Notes under the pieces: generated by a model
Databases searched by the model: none
What the model was told of the DNA's origin: nothing
Seen by the model: only the letters and a program-made list of their open reading frames with translations
Program-made: the position numbers and the translations under genes
Shown here: piece by piece, positions 45,380 to 57,289 of the stretch
How positions within the stretch are numbered: the stretch's first letter is position 1
How the letters are laid out: each line of letters begins with the position of its first letter
Assembly: GCA_964017235.1 (NCBI GenBank)
Contig: OZ024938.1
Coordinates: forward strand, 56,597,816-56,661,815
Direction: 5' to 3'
DNA from: Sabellastarte sp. h YS-2021
Taxonomy: Eukaryota; Annelida; Polychaeta; Sabellida; Sabellidae
Length of the DNA stretch: 64,000 nucleotides

Positions 45380-45642
45380 CTAGACAGATCCTATAACTGC
45401 CGCGATGCTTTCAATTGTCATTATTACTAGGTCAGCTTGGCCTATGGATGCATCTATAAATCGTTGAGATTTAGTATTTGAGCAAATGAGAGAGAGGGGG
45501 AACACCTCATGTATAAATGGGGTAATGTTTTTTTTCTCATATATAATTGATCCAATGTTATCAGCAGATGCTATTATCCAGGAGTAATTTGTTTTCTCTT
45601 CTATCCATTTAATATATGGGTTCGCTTCTCCTATCCAGCCTG
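45380..45642 (-). CDS. possible terminal exon of an unrecognised gene
   Basis: An 87-codon open segment follows a good acceptor (CATTTACAG, read on the minus strand just above 45642) and ends in TAG at 45380-45382. The predicted peptide begins GWIGEANPYIKWIEEKTNYS and contains SWIIASADNIGSIIYEKK and a final IGQADLVIMTIES; it is mixed and protein-like rather than low-complexity. I do not recognise the family. No upstream exon was found. It lies in the same orientation as GALNT, about 190 bp upstream of its ATG. It could be the 3' end of a neighbouring gene, a retrocopy fragment, or chance. An ATTAAA-like signal follows the stop. Confidence 0.3.
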
Positions 45643-45659
45643 TAAATGAAACAGATATA

Positions 45660-47085
45660 AGCATTATTACACAATATAGCTTGTCAAATAATGTTCTTCA
45701 AATTATATATTTATCATTAAATCTTAGTAACATAAAATTTCACTGCAGCAAATGAAATTCACAACTTGGGGCCATCCAATTACATGATGTACCAAAAAGC
45801 TTAGGTTTTTTTTAAATTCTCTATCAGAAGAGAGGAGTAGACTAAAATTGTCACAGACTTATTGTGAACTTATTAATAACTCACAGTGAAATAACGAGGG
45901 TTTCCATAGTTGCAAATTTTATACATACTGTAGTGAATTTTTCATCGTATAGTCTTCAGTCGAACCTAAACTTAGAACCTTTTTTATCAAGAAAATAAAA
46001 CTATATCAATAGAAACTGCTGCAGTTTACAAAGTATCACATCGGATCAAGTAAACGTCTGGTTCATAATATTTCATACCACAATTCTTGGACTGTTTTAT
46101 TTATTTTAAATTGAAACTCGCTTTAAATGCATGATCTTTTCGTAACTAAATATTACCTGCAATGTATTTTATAGATGCAAACAGAATGCACAGAAAGTGA
46201 GAAAAATTTATATGCTTAAGCTGTTTAAGATTCTCTGAATTGAGTTTATAAAACAAACAAAAAATGCTTTCACTTACTAAATTAAACCTAACCACAGTTG
46301 ATAAAACAAAATTTAACTGTAAATTGACTACTTTTGATAAATATCAACCGTTTCGTGTCAGACACTGTCGTCCATATTTCTATCTTGTTCTTTAAATAAG
46401 AATAAGAACTATTCTTCGAATACGAATTTTCTTAGATTATTGACATTCTCCGTGAGAAAAATTTTAATAACATAACAAAAAAGTTTAAGGTCTACAATTA
46501 AAAATTTTTCAAGATTTCTACATAAAGTGTATTGGCAATATGCTTTTCTGCTACAAACAATACCTTTATATTGATTGACAACAACTCTGTTCTCTACAGG
46601 GCTACTGCCATAGATATCATATATAATACACTAGAATGGATATTTCTTCTAAATTATGTCAGGCAAAATGGGATTTTTGCCTACCATTTTGAAACATTAT
46701 GTGTAATAAACTAGGGAAGTAATAGGTTAAAAGATAAAAAAATAGCACACAAGAATCAGAAGACTGCCCCAACTTATAAGCTAGGAGGTTTGAATAAAAT
46801 CTTTTATAAAAGGTATGAGAATAAAAATATACAAACAATTCACATGATTTGCCCTAGTGTACAGGTAAGTTTTATAACCCGAAAGAAAACTCTTACGAAT
46901 GGCCATTATTGAAAATATCAGTCAGAGTCATAACTCATGAAAACCTTTCAGTTTGCAGCTGATAACTGTTGAATTCCAAAATATTAGTTATGACATTTGA
47001 AAGTTGTAACAGCCTCACAATTACTAGGACAACAAATTATACAATTTATTATAGTTAAATCGTGCAAATAGCCCAGACAGGATCT
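45660..47085. other. no gene seen upstream of GALNT
   Basis: AT-rich sequence with no recognisable exon or element. A GALNT promoter or 5' non-coding exon could lie here or above, but nothing in the sequence identifies it. Confidence 0.4.
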
Positions 47086-47089
47086 TGAG

Positions 47090-47872
47090 TAAACTGTAGT
47101 TAAGGGGCATATGGCAACATCAATTAATCCTGGTAAGTATAGGATAAATATTATACTTACATACACTGAAAATCTGAAACAAAATGGCCACCATATCACA
47201 TGTTTAATGTCAAATGGGGGTTTTCTATTAAAAAGGCCTTATATCTCCTTTACCATTGCTCCTAGGGCTTGGGAATGTCAAAACAACTTATAGGAACTCA
47301 AGGCCCCAGAATCTTTTCCAAGTGTTGAATTTGACCTTTGACCCCTGCTTGAAGGTCAAATGGGGTCAAGTTCAACATCCTTATATCTCCCTTATTATTG
47401 CTCCTAGGGCTTCAGAAGGTAAAAACAGCCCATGAGAGGTCCTGGTGTGCAAATCTTTGCCTGTTAAAAATTTTGGCCTCATTTTTGAAAAACAAAATGA
47501 CTGCTGTAGTCGATTGTTTGAAAATAATTAAGATACTGTAAAAATTAAAATATTGCAGCTAGCTTCATCAAATTTACACAAAGAATACATGTACATGACT
47601 AAGAAAGCTAGCCTTGTAGTAAACTTGGCCTAGTTTCCAAAACAAAATGGCCGCCATATCACATGTTTCATGTCAAATGGTGTTATCCTACCAAAAGGGC
47701 CTTACATCTCCCTTACCATTGCTCCTAGGATTTAGGAATGTGAAAACAACTTATAGGAAGTCATGGCCTGAGAATCTTTTTCCAGGTGTCTTTCCTTTTT
47801 TTTGGGGGGGTCTGACTACCTGCATTTCTCCTTTATACCTGGTGGGAGATAAATGCCATGGCAGTAGTCTTG
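47090..47872 (-). mobile_element. Helitron2-like tandem-repeat element (family G), second copy
   Basis: Three or four ~150-bp copies share AAAATGGCCRCCATATCACATG, TCAAATGG, TATATCTCCYTTACCATT, GCTCCTAGGGCTT, GAATGTGAAAACAACTTATAGG and TTTTCCAAGTGT. On the minus strand the right end reads CAAGACTACTGCCATGGCAT, close to the terminus of the 12360-12998 copy. TGACCTTTGACCCC at 47332-47345 is a perfect direct repeat of AGGTCA-type half-sites. Confidence 0.55.
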
Positions 47873-48319
47873 TATTTTACATATTTATGCAACAAGAAGG
47901 CTCCAGCTGTCACAACTGTGCTATATACCATACACGGAACAACAATGTACCTGTGGCAAATCGTAGTTCATCAGACCTGCATTCCTTAGAACAATGGTTT
48001 AGGAGAGGCAACCTCCTACTTTTTGTGACCAAGTAATTTCACTCTTAGTTTTCACATGTGAATCTGAAAACATATACAAAAGATAATTTTATTTTCAAAC
48101 ATCTAAGTCACTTCAGAAAGTGGGAATGGGCCAGTCCTTAAAAGTGAATAAGACGGACCAAACTGATCCGATACAAAACGCTCAGATACATGCCTTCTTC
48201 AAGCTGAAGATAATAAATGGTGAAAAATTGTTCAAACTGCACCAGGAATTAGGAACTTCTGTTATTACATGAATTTAGCTAGAGGTTGTAAGGTAAGGAT
48301 AAATTCAGATTCAATTAAA

Positions 48320-48552
48320 TTTATTTATTTTGGGGTTTTACGTCGCTTTCAACACTGTGCAGGTCATATCACGACCGGTAGTTGGAAGGGCAGAGGAAAC
48401 CGGTACATACAGTTCGTCAGGGTTCTGTACTGTAAACTGCCGACCAACAGCAAGCAACGACCAGCTTTCCCACTTGAGGCCATGCCGGGAACCGAACCCC
48501 GGCCTCAGAGGTGGGAGGCGAGAGTGTTACCACTCTGCCACTGTGGCCCCAG
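48320..48552 (-). mobile_element. tRNA-headed SINE, type I, full length
   Basis: The minus strand begins GGGGCCACAGTGGCAGAGTGG, has a GGGGTTCGGTTCCCGG B box, and ends GACGTAAAACCCCAAAATAAA. CAGATTCAATTAAA (14 bp) flanks both sides exactly at 48306-48319 and 48553-48566, a clean target duplication outside any array. Confidence 0.88.
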
Positions 48553-48569
48553 CAGATTCAATTAAAGAA

Positions 48570-49745
48570 CTTTACAGTAGATAATAGACAGTAATGGTAA
48601 ACCACACCCAGACTTTTAAAAAATGAATAAGAAGTTACTTAGTCCAGGTCTAAAAGCAACAGATTTAAGCTTCATATTATAAAATTATTAATTTAGTAAC
48701 AGAATCTGTCTTTTCTGTTACTTTCTACTTCAGTTTATCTTCTTCTGCATATGTAGCTCCCTACTATAAAAAGAGAGATATAATTACACACTTATACACC
48801 ACAGAACAACTTTACAAACATACCATATAGTATCCCTGATTCAATCTAATGTAAAAAAGGATAATTTGCGGTACTCTATGTTGCTGTTTACACTGAATAT
48901 GAATATTATCACTGGTTAAACTAATGATTTAGAAATAATGTGATTCAACTATAACAGTATAATTTCAGAAAAAAAAAAGAGTAAAAGAGTATTCCACAAG
49001 CTGTGGTGCTTTCTACATTTAAGAATTTAGACAACTGTTGCACTTTCTGTTTTTCTTCACGCAGTGTAGCCTACTCTGTTTGGGTCCTTAAGTTCTAAAA
49101 ATAGACATTTCAACTGAGATCTTTCTTCCCTTTTCACTGATTACAGCTTCATTTCTATTTAGTGCGGTAACTAACTGCTGTGCAGAGTTAAAAAGAAAAC
49201 AGGAAATATGGCCACAAAAATACTCCCAAATTTTTTTTGTCAAAATTACACAGAACTAATCCCTCAAGTAGAAGAAAGTCATGTAGAATTCACTTTTTCA
49301 GGCCAAAGTAGAGTGGTTAAAGGGTATTTGAAATCAATGAATCCTCTCTCAAATATGATGCCAAAGTAAACATCCAAACATGTACATGCCAAGTACCTTA
49401 TAATTTAAAGCATATGTCCTGACAGAACTTCAAATCTGACAGAATTTCAAATCCTCTCAACTTCAGTTGCAAGATGTGTCCAGATAATTTTTGACAGAAT
49501 TTGAAATTCTGTGGACAAAACTTTACACTGCTGTGAATATAAAGGTTTATATCTACAGTGATACAGTGTTTATATCTAAAGATCACCTTTTGGAAATCAA
49601 CAATGGTTTTCACAATGGTCTTTCACTATGAACTAAATGGTATATAATTCCACAGTTGCCAGTGGGGCTGGTTTAGTTTATAAATATGCCAGAAGTGATA
49701 TTTAATAAAATTTTTGTTCTGGAACAACAACTTTCCCATTGTACC
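48570..49745. other. no gene; small palindrome cluster
   Basis: AT-rich and unassigned, except for 49420-49515, where CTGACAGAACTTCAAAT, TGACAGAATTTCAAAT and TTTGAAATTCTGTGGAC form a diverged version of the 11838-12000 palindromic minisatellite. Confidence 0.45.
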
Positions 49746-49749
49746 CGGG

Positions 49750-50288
49750 TCACATTGTGCTGGGGTGAAGAGTTGCAGCCCAACCAAATACAAGGCAGAC
49801 GGAAAAGGCAACTGAAGGTAGACGAGCTGTTCGACACTGCAACATTGGTTTATAAATTTCTCCACAAAGGTTCTCCTAGCTATTTTGGACCATCCTTGTC
49901 TCTGAGAACCTGCTCCTACAGTTCCAGGTGTAGTCAGTGCTAGTCACCCTGACCATCAATCCTTCACAGTTCCTCATTTCCCCTCCTCACTCTGCAAGCC
50001 AGTCAAACACTTTGGTCAAAGTTTTCCCTTTGATACTCCTAAGATTTGGAATAACCTTCTTGACAATGTATACAATGCAACCACTATTGCCACCTTCAGG
50101 AAAAAGCTCTAAACTTACCCATTTGCAAACTTCATTTCCATGGCCTTTCTGTCATCCATATGTCTTCTCTGGTATGACCTCAGTACTATGTTATTGGACC
50201 TTCACCTTGTTTATGTTCAGAGTCTGTCAGCCTTTGTCAACTGATGGAGATTAAGCACTATAAAAGTCCAACTGAGATTAGACTAGAC
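49750..50288 (+). mobile_element. L2/CR1-like LINE 3' fragment
   Basis: Across shifting frames it reads TATLVYKFLHKGSPSYFGPS, then IWNNLLDNVYNATTIATFRK, the C-terminal domain found downstream of reverse transcriptase in such LINEs. It ends with ATTAAGCACTATAAAAGTCC and GAGATTAGACTAGA. Only the last ~170 codons and the tail remain. Confidence 0.65.
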
Positions 50289-50289
50289 A

Positions 50290-53200
50290 ATTTTTGTTAG
50301 ATTTCGAAGGGACTGCCATTTAAGTTAATTTTATACTAAATAAACAAATCTGAGGAGTTGAAGTATATTTGTAAACCATTACTTTTCAAACTTCCCTTAG
50401 CCAAATGTACAATTTAATAGGCATATTTCTTTTGTCCTGATTTCTCCATTTTCTAGTATTTTTATCACAATAATTTAATTTGTACATTGATTAAAGAGCA
50501 CATCAAAGCAAAACATTACCTTTCCAAAATTAATATTAATTTAGCATATAAAATCTATCACACGTTTTCTTAATTCAAACATGAATACTCTTAACCAGTG
50601 GGATAAATGCAATCCATTATTATAGCTCAGTCCTTAAATTACTACTAAAAATTTTATTGACCTGGGTGACAAAAATACCCAAATTACACAATATAAATGG
50701 AATTTTGATGTTCTAAATGTTTTTGTATATATCCTCTAGTCATAAATAAGGGATAAGCCATCACCCTTTCACCTTTTCTCTCAATACACAATAGTGAATT
50801 TCCATGGGGAATTGCTTAAAACCGATGCCTAAATTGTTTCCAACTCCTGAACTAGTACTTTTTAATACTGTAACTACATGTGAAACAGTGTGATATTGAT
50901 AAACAATTCTGCGAAATGCAGAGCTTCTCAATGCATAGTATTATAGAACCACAGAAATGTCTTTTTAGAAAATGCAATTAACTGAAAAAAAAAAATTAAA
51001 AACATAAATGTCAAATAGAAATCAATATATCAGTATGCTGAAGTTGTGTCTAATTTTGTCGAATGAGCCAATATAAGTTTCTGCTCCTAACAAAGACTTT
51101 TCCACGGAAAACATCTGCTGATTGGAAATTATGGTTTTAATTGGTATTTTAAACTGTTTGAGATCTAAATTTGTTTCACAGTTTCCATACAGCCAAATGG
51201 ATACATTGGGGTATTTTGGAAAAACCCTCATCTCCAATCCCTGTGGTTGTTGGTTTGGACAACTGTGGAAGTTGGCAGTTCCTTGTTAATGCTGGATGAT
51301 ATATTGTGTGCAGAATCTTCAACTAGCAGATTTTTTTTTAATTTTTATCCTGCCCACTATAATGTGGTACTGAGATGCATCAATAAATTTGACTCGAGTA
51401 CTTGAAATATGCACCGCGGCACCAGGAGTACTTTTTCACCCTTTTCAAAATTCAAAGTATCATATATTTTGTAATTATTTTCTGTGAGATGCAATGCTTT
51501 TTGCTATTTTTTTTCCAATTTATTTTTCTGTTTGCTTCACAGAGCCAGCCAGCTTTGTTGATTCATAAAGATAATGTCTCTAAATACTGCAAAATTGAAA
51601 TTTAATACGATTTAAGACTTCTTAATCCTGGTCTCCTGGAATGAAAACCTGTCCCCCTCTAAACTTCTTGTCATGGCATGCCATGTATCACTGTGTTAAA
51701 AGTAATATTTCACCCAAATAAATCAAGTAAGTTTCATTACAGCAGCAATTTAATTTCAGTTGAGCTTTTGGTGTAAAAAGAATCCAATTTGCTGCTGGAC
51801 AAACTTGCCACTGTTAAGCCTAAGCACAGTAAATATGAATTAATAGATCATAAATGTCAGACTACATGGAGGAGTACAAGATACACAATTGATCTCCCAG
51901 TCCCAAATACAAAAGAACAGCAGAACCAGCCCTCGTCAATACCACTACCATAAAGAGTGCAAACCCCATTTATTTCACAGTAAAGTCTCCACAAAATGGC
52001 CATTCACAAGAAAAAAACATGTTGCGAACAAATCAAAAAGTCAAGAGACAAAGCTTTGTCAATGCTATTACTGAGAACATTTAGTCATATTGAAAAGACA
52101 ATCAGAAAATGAAAAACTGGCAGCTTCGCAATTTTGGTGGGTATGAATTATCTGGTTTAGATATGTATGAGTTCAACTCTGTGAAGGAGAATCATCTTAT
52201 ACTTTCACATTGTAATAAAAGCTTGTTGACTTTTGAAACAATGCCCTCTACATAACCCTGACTTAAGGCTCAAAATTTGGACCATAACATTTTCTTAAAC
52301 ATGAAAACAAAGGTTTGGTATCCATTAAAGTGACTTCTACATGTTACTAGATGTTAGTTGATTGGACTCTAATAGCAGTATATTATTTAGTACTAATATA
52401 TGAGAGTATGTCATGCAAAGTTCGCAGAGAGACAAGGTTTTCCTAATTACAAATAATATTAAGCCAAAACACCGCTTCTCCACTGCTGCAACTAATCTTA
52501 TGACCTAGCCATTTTTTTTAAATATGGGTGTTGCTATGACTAACCTGTCACAAGGGTAGGAACCTGGCAGAAAAACTTGTCACAGTGGAACAGGGATACA
52601 ACCAAAGCTACATTATTTTAAGAGTCAACATATTTCCATGAAGCTTTTGACTTGTGTTCAGCAAATTTAAAGAGAAGCCATATAAAAATCATGGACAGTT
52701 TAAAAACAATTTCTCAAACTTTGAGGGCAAAATGTAACAAGAGTGCAAAAAATAAGAAGAAAAAAAGTGTTAACTTTATATATTTACCTGGTGTTTTATA
52801 TAGAAATGTCTTATATTTTACTGACCTTCTGCTATCCAAAAATACTCTTTCTCATATGTAACACCAATAAAACACTCACATAATTTTCGTATCCTCTATT
52901 TAAACATTGTGAAAGTGTGCTGCTTTCTGTATCATCTGATTAGGCAATGGGCATGCTTAAAATCTTACCATGTGGCATTTACATTAAGGGGGGAACCACT
53001 TGAGAGGCTCTTTGAAGCTGAACATCTGCAGTCAGATTTATAGATTTGAGTTTTGAGGAAAATAAATTTTAAGACTAATTTCTCAATAACTGCAGTAATT
53101 TTCAGTGCAAAAGAAAATGCTCACCTTAAATATTACATTTGCATTTTAGCTGTGAATCATCAGCCTGCGATATAACTTTGCAGTGGGTTCTCATATATGG

Positions 53201-53935
53201 AAGTAAGAGACTACATTTTAAGAGATACAATATACACTATACAGTAAGGCTGCAGCTGTTTTGGCCACTTGAATTCACTTTCACCGTTACTCTACTTTTA
53301 ATGACTACTCTGCAAACCAAAAACACTTAAATTAATTCAATATCTCATAGGCAAAATGTCAAGAGAGCTTATGTATGACATCAATGATACCTATACATAA
53401 AGTTCTTTTCACTATTTTTCATAAACTTAATTAATGTAACATCCTTTACATGAGAATGGCAAGATATAATGATATTTATTGAATCAGAAAACGTGACCTG
53501 ATAAATATTGTTACTCAATTATTGACAAAAATGTAGCCAATAAAGTTTGGTTTGCAATATGGGAAACCCAGGTAACATGGAAACCTTAAACTATCAGAAA
53601 AAACTGGGGTCTTACCTAATGACTAGTTTTGCTATTGGTGTATACAGGAAGCATTCAATGTTTTCGCAAAAGTATACAAGTTCACCTACAGATTATCCAG
53701 ATTCACAATTTCATGGACTTCAACATGTAGTTACAACCTTTAAAATTAATATCCTTTGCTTTTATTCTATTTCTTGAATACTTTGGTACTTAACCTTGCT
53801 CGGTGAAATTTGTAATGTCATTTTTTCACTATTAATCTGATTCAACTGGGTATTTTTGTCCTCATCATACCAACCTGAATTGGGTTTCATTAGCAACCTA
53901 GTTTAACAGCACTGTGCATGATCCAGACTCATAAT
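50290..53935. other. long AT-rich stretch, nothing recognised
   Basis: 3.6 kb without a supportable exon, RNA gene or element end. Frames here are short and lack splice-flanked coding character. It may be intergenic. Confidence 0.4.
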
Positions 53936-53938
53936 CAG

Positions 53939-54092
53939 ACTAGGGATGTCACGACAACAAATATTTCATGTCGGCTATTTGCCAAGTACTATTTGTGTTG
54001 ACACCGAATAACTGGCGAATTTATAAAACTACCACAAATCTTAAGTTTCATATTGTAAAAGGCTAAATAAATATGTGAAATAAAATTAAACT
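53939..54092 (+). mobile_element. hAT-like MITE left-end fragment
   Basis: CTAGGGATGTCACGAC resembles the left tip of the 58268 element (TAGGGACGTCATCG) and of another fragment at 23113 (TTAGGGATGTCACTA). No matching right end is present before the next element begins. Confidence 0.35.
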
Positions 54093-54164
54093 AGAGGATC
54101 GCTCGCAAAAAAGAAAAAATAATGTTTTAGCGTCCCGAAAAGGATATAAAGGTGAGTGCTACAG

Positions 54165-55605
54165 TTGAAATTGGCTATCTGCAATACTTTTAGAGATAAT
54201 TCGCATTTACTCATTTTGAGTAGGTGAGTAATTAGCTATGGGTCTGAAACTTCACAGAGTGAAAGCTCTCCCAAAAGTAGGTGAATGAGTTATTTGAGAA
54301 AAATTGGCTATCTCCAATACTTTTAGAGATAATTCACATTTACTCATTTTGAGTAGGTGAATAATTAGCTATGGGTCTGAAACTTCACCAAGTGAAAGCT
54401 CTGCCAAAAGTAGGTGAATGAGTTATTTGAGAAAAATTGGCTATCTGCAATACTTTTAGAGATAATTCGTATTTACTCATTTTGAGTAGGTGAGTAATTA
54501 GCTATGGGTCTGAAACTTCACAGAGTGAAAGCTCTACCAAAAGTAGGTGAATGAGTTATTTGAGAAAAATTGGCTATCCTCAATACTTTTAGAGATAATT
54601 CGCATTTACTCATTTTGAGTAGGTGAGTAATTAGCTATGGGTCTGAAACTTCACCAAGTGAAAGCTCTCCCAAAAGTAGGTGAATGATTTATTTGAGAAA
54701 AATTGGCTATCTGCAATACTTTTAGAGATAATTCGCATTTACTCATTTTGAGTAGGTGAGTAATTAGCTATGGGTCTGAAACTTCACAGAGTGAAAGCTC
54801 TCCCAAAAGTAGGTGAATGAGTTATTTGAGAAAAATTGGCTATCTGCAATACTTTTAGAGATAATTCGCATTTACTCATTTTGAGTAGGTGAGTAATTAG
54901 CTATGGGTCTGAAACTTCACCAAGTGAAAGCTCTCCCAAAAGTACGTGAATGATTTATTTGAGAAAAATTGGCTATCTGCAATACTTTTAGAGATAATTC
55001 GCATTTACTCATTTTGAGTAGGTGAGTAATTAGCTATGGGTCTGAAACTTCACCAAGTGAAAGCTCTCCCAAAAGTAGGTGAATGATTTATTTGAGAAAA
55101 ATTGGCTATCTGCAATACTTTTAGAGATAATTCGCATTTACTCATTTTGAGTAGGTGAGTAATTAGCTATGGGTCTGAAACTTCACCATGTGAAAGCTCT
55201 TCCAAAAGTAGGTGAATGAGTTATTTGAGAAAAATTGGCTATCTGCAATACTTTTAAGAGATAATTCGCATTTACTCATTTTGAGTAGGTGAGTAATCAT
55301 CTACGGGTCTGAAACTTCACCATGTGAAAGCTCTCCCAAAAGTACATGAATGAGTTATTTGATAAAAATTGGGTATCCGCAATAGTTTTTGAGATAATTA
55401 GCATTTACTCATTTTGAGTAGGTGAGTAATTAGCTACAGGTCTGAAACTTCACCAAGTGAAAGCTCTTCCAAAAGTAGGTGAATGAGTTATTTGAGAAAA
55501 ATTGGCTATCTGCAATACTTTTAGAGGTAATTCGCATTTACTCATTTGGAGTAGGTGAGCAATTAGCTATGGGTCTGAAACTTCAGTGAAAGTGAAAAGC
55601 TCTTT
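54165..55605 (+). repeat. 133-bp tandem array (core monomer, short form)
   Basis: About 11 copies with period 133 (starts at 54171, 54304, 54437 and 54570 checked). Monomer blocks: TTGGCTATCTGCAATACTTT, TAGAGATAATTCGCATTTAC, TCATTTTGAGTAGGTGAG, TAATTAGCTATGGGTCTGAA, ACTTCACCAAGTGAAAGCTC, CAAAAGTAGGTGAATGAG. Copies are very similar, except the last three, which drift. Confidence 0.92.
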
Positions 55606-55609
55606 GGGA

Positions 55610-56890
55610 TAGCTGCTCTGCAGAGATACCCTGAAGATCAAAAATTTCGTCGAAATCGCTCTATGTAGCACGGTTTTCGAAATATTAGCATTTTTGTGTT
55701 TTGCAATTTTTGCGCAAAAATTCGAAAATTCAAAATGGCCGCCATTTTTGGCAAGACAAATTTTTTTTTTTTAAATTGGCATGGCTACTCTGCAGAGATA
55801 CCCTGAGGGTCAAAAATTTCGTCGAAATCGCTCTATCTAGCACGGTTTTCGAGATATAAGCATTTTTATGTTTTGCAATTTTGCGAAAAATTCGAAAATT
55901 CAAAATGGCCGCCATTTTTTGCAAGAAATTTTTTTTTTGAAAATTGGCATGGCTACTCTGCAGAGATACCCTCTGGGTCAAAAATTTCGTCGAAATCGCT
56001 CTATCTAGCAGGGTTTTCAAGATATAAGCATTTTTATGTTTTGCAATTTTTGCGAAAAAATTCGAAAATTCAAAATGGCCGCCATTTTTGGCGAGACAAA
56101 TTTTTTTTGAAAATTGGCATGGCTACTCTGAAGAGATACCCTGTGGGTCAAAAATTTCATCGAAATCGCTCTATCTAGCAGGGTTTTCGAGATATAAGCA
56201 TTTTTATGTTTTGCAATTTTTGCGAAAAATTCGAAAATTCAAAATGGCCGCCATTTTTGGCGAAACAAATTTTTTTTAAAAATAGGCATGGCTAGTCTGC
56301 AGAGATACCCTGTGGGTCAAAAATTTTGTCGAAATCGCTCTATCTAGCACGGTTTTCGAGATATAAGCATTTTTATGTTTTGCAATTTTGCGAAAAATTC
56401 GAAAATTCAAAATGGCCGCCATTTTTTGCGAGAAATTTTTTTTTTTGAAAATTGGCATGGCTACTCTGCAGAGATACCCTGTGGGTCAAAAATTTCGTCG
56501 AAATCGCTCTATCTAGCAGGGTTTTCGAGATATAAGCATTTTTATGTTTTGCAATTTTTGCGAAAAATTGGAAAATTCAAAATGGCCGGCATTTTTGGCG
56601 AGACAAAATTTTTTTCAAAATTGGGATAGCTATTCCGCAGAGATACCCTGTGGGTCAAAAATTTCGTCGAAATCGCTCTATCTAGCAGGGTTTTCGAGAT
56701 ATAAGCATTTTTGTGTTTTGCAATTTTTGCGAAAATTTCGAAAATTCAAAATGGCCGCCATTTTTGGCGAGACAAAAATTTTTTGAAAATTGGGAAAACT
56801 ACTCCGCAGAGATACCCTGCGGGTCAAAAATCTCGTCGAAATCGCTCTATCTAGCACGGTTTTTGAGATATAAGCATTTTTGTGTTTTCC
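55610..56890. repeat. 169-bp satellite-related array, divergent subfamily
   Basis: About 7.5 copies, with spacing of 168-172 bp between GATACC starts (55625, 55797, 55965, 56135, 56304, 56473, 56642, 56811). It shares GATACCCTGTGGGTC, TCGAAATCGCTCTATCT, GCACGGTTTTC against CGGTTAAGG, TTCGAAAATTCAAAATGG and CCGCCATTTTTGG with the large intronic satellite. It differs in the linker (GGCATGGCTACTCTGCAGA) and in carrying TTCGAGATATAAGCATTTTT. Confidence 0.92.
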
Positions 56891-57289
56891 TTATTTGGAA
56901 AATTCGTAATGATTAATTAATCATTAATTACTCGGCCATTTCTTAACCAATCAATGCCAAAATGTAATGATTTCCAGATTTTAATAGAATGAATGTATTT
57001 GCCACGTATCAGGTGAATTGATAAAATTCCTTTCAAGTTATCATCCGGACAAGCTTCCCCATCGAAAAAAGACATTTTTGGTCATGTGACCTCTCTGATT
57101 GGTTGAAATGTCACTGCAGCATATTCAAAAAAATTCCCCAAGGCTACTGCCTAAACCTGCCAAATTTGAAAAGAATCTGCCTAACAGTTGGAGAGTTATA
57201 AGGAAAACAAAATGCGGAGCCGGCGGAGCCTGAAGGTCTCCCATACACAAACAAGCGTCCCTTGCGGGACGCTTAAATATATGTATGTA

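Larger units (their letters stand above)
54093..57275 (+). mobile_element. composite Helitron2-like element carrying two tandem arrays
   Basis: Layout: a 5' region with AGCGTCCCG at 54129-54137; a 133-bp array (54165-55605); a 169-bp-type array (55610-56890); a unique 3' region (56890-57240); and a terminal hairpin at 57253-57274 with perfect 9-bp arms AAGCGTCCC/GGGACGCTT and a 4-base loop. The 5' AGCGTCCCG is the reverse complement of CGGGACGCT-type hairpin sequence, the same end-pairing as in the 2041-2737 element. No protein-coding gene is inside. The exact termini are estimated. Confidence 0.7.

Noticed and set aside
47647-48036. 129-codon open frame on the plus strand.
   Set aside because: Its first ~75 codons are the family G repeat. 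The rest lacks recognisable motifs and splice support.
55730-56916. Similar 60-101-codon frames in the 55.6-56.9 kb array.
   Set aside because: Same cause: the related ~169-bp monomer is open on both strands.
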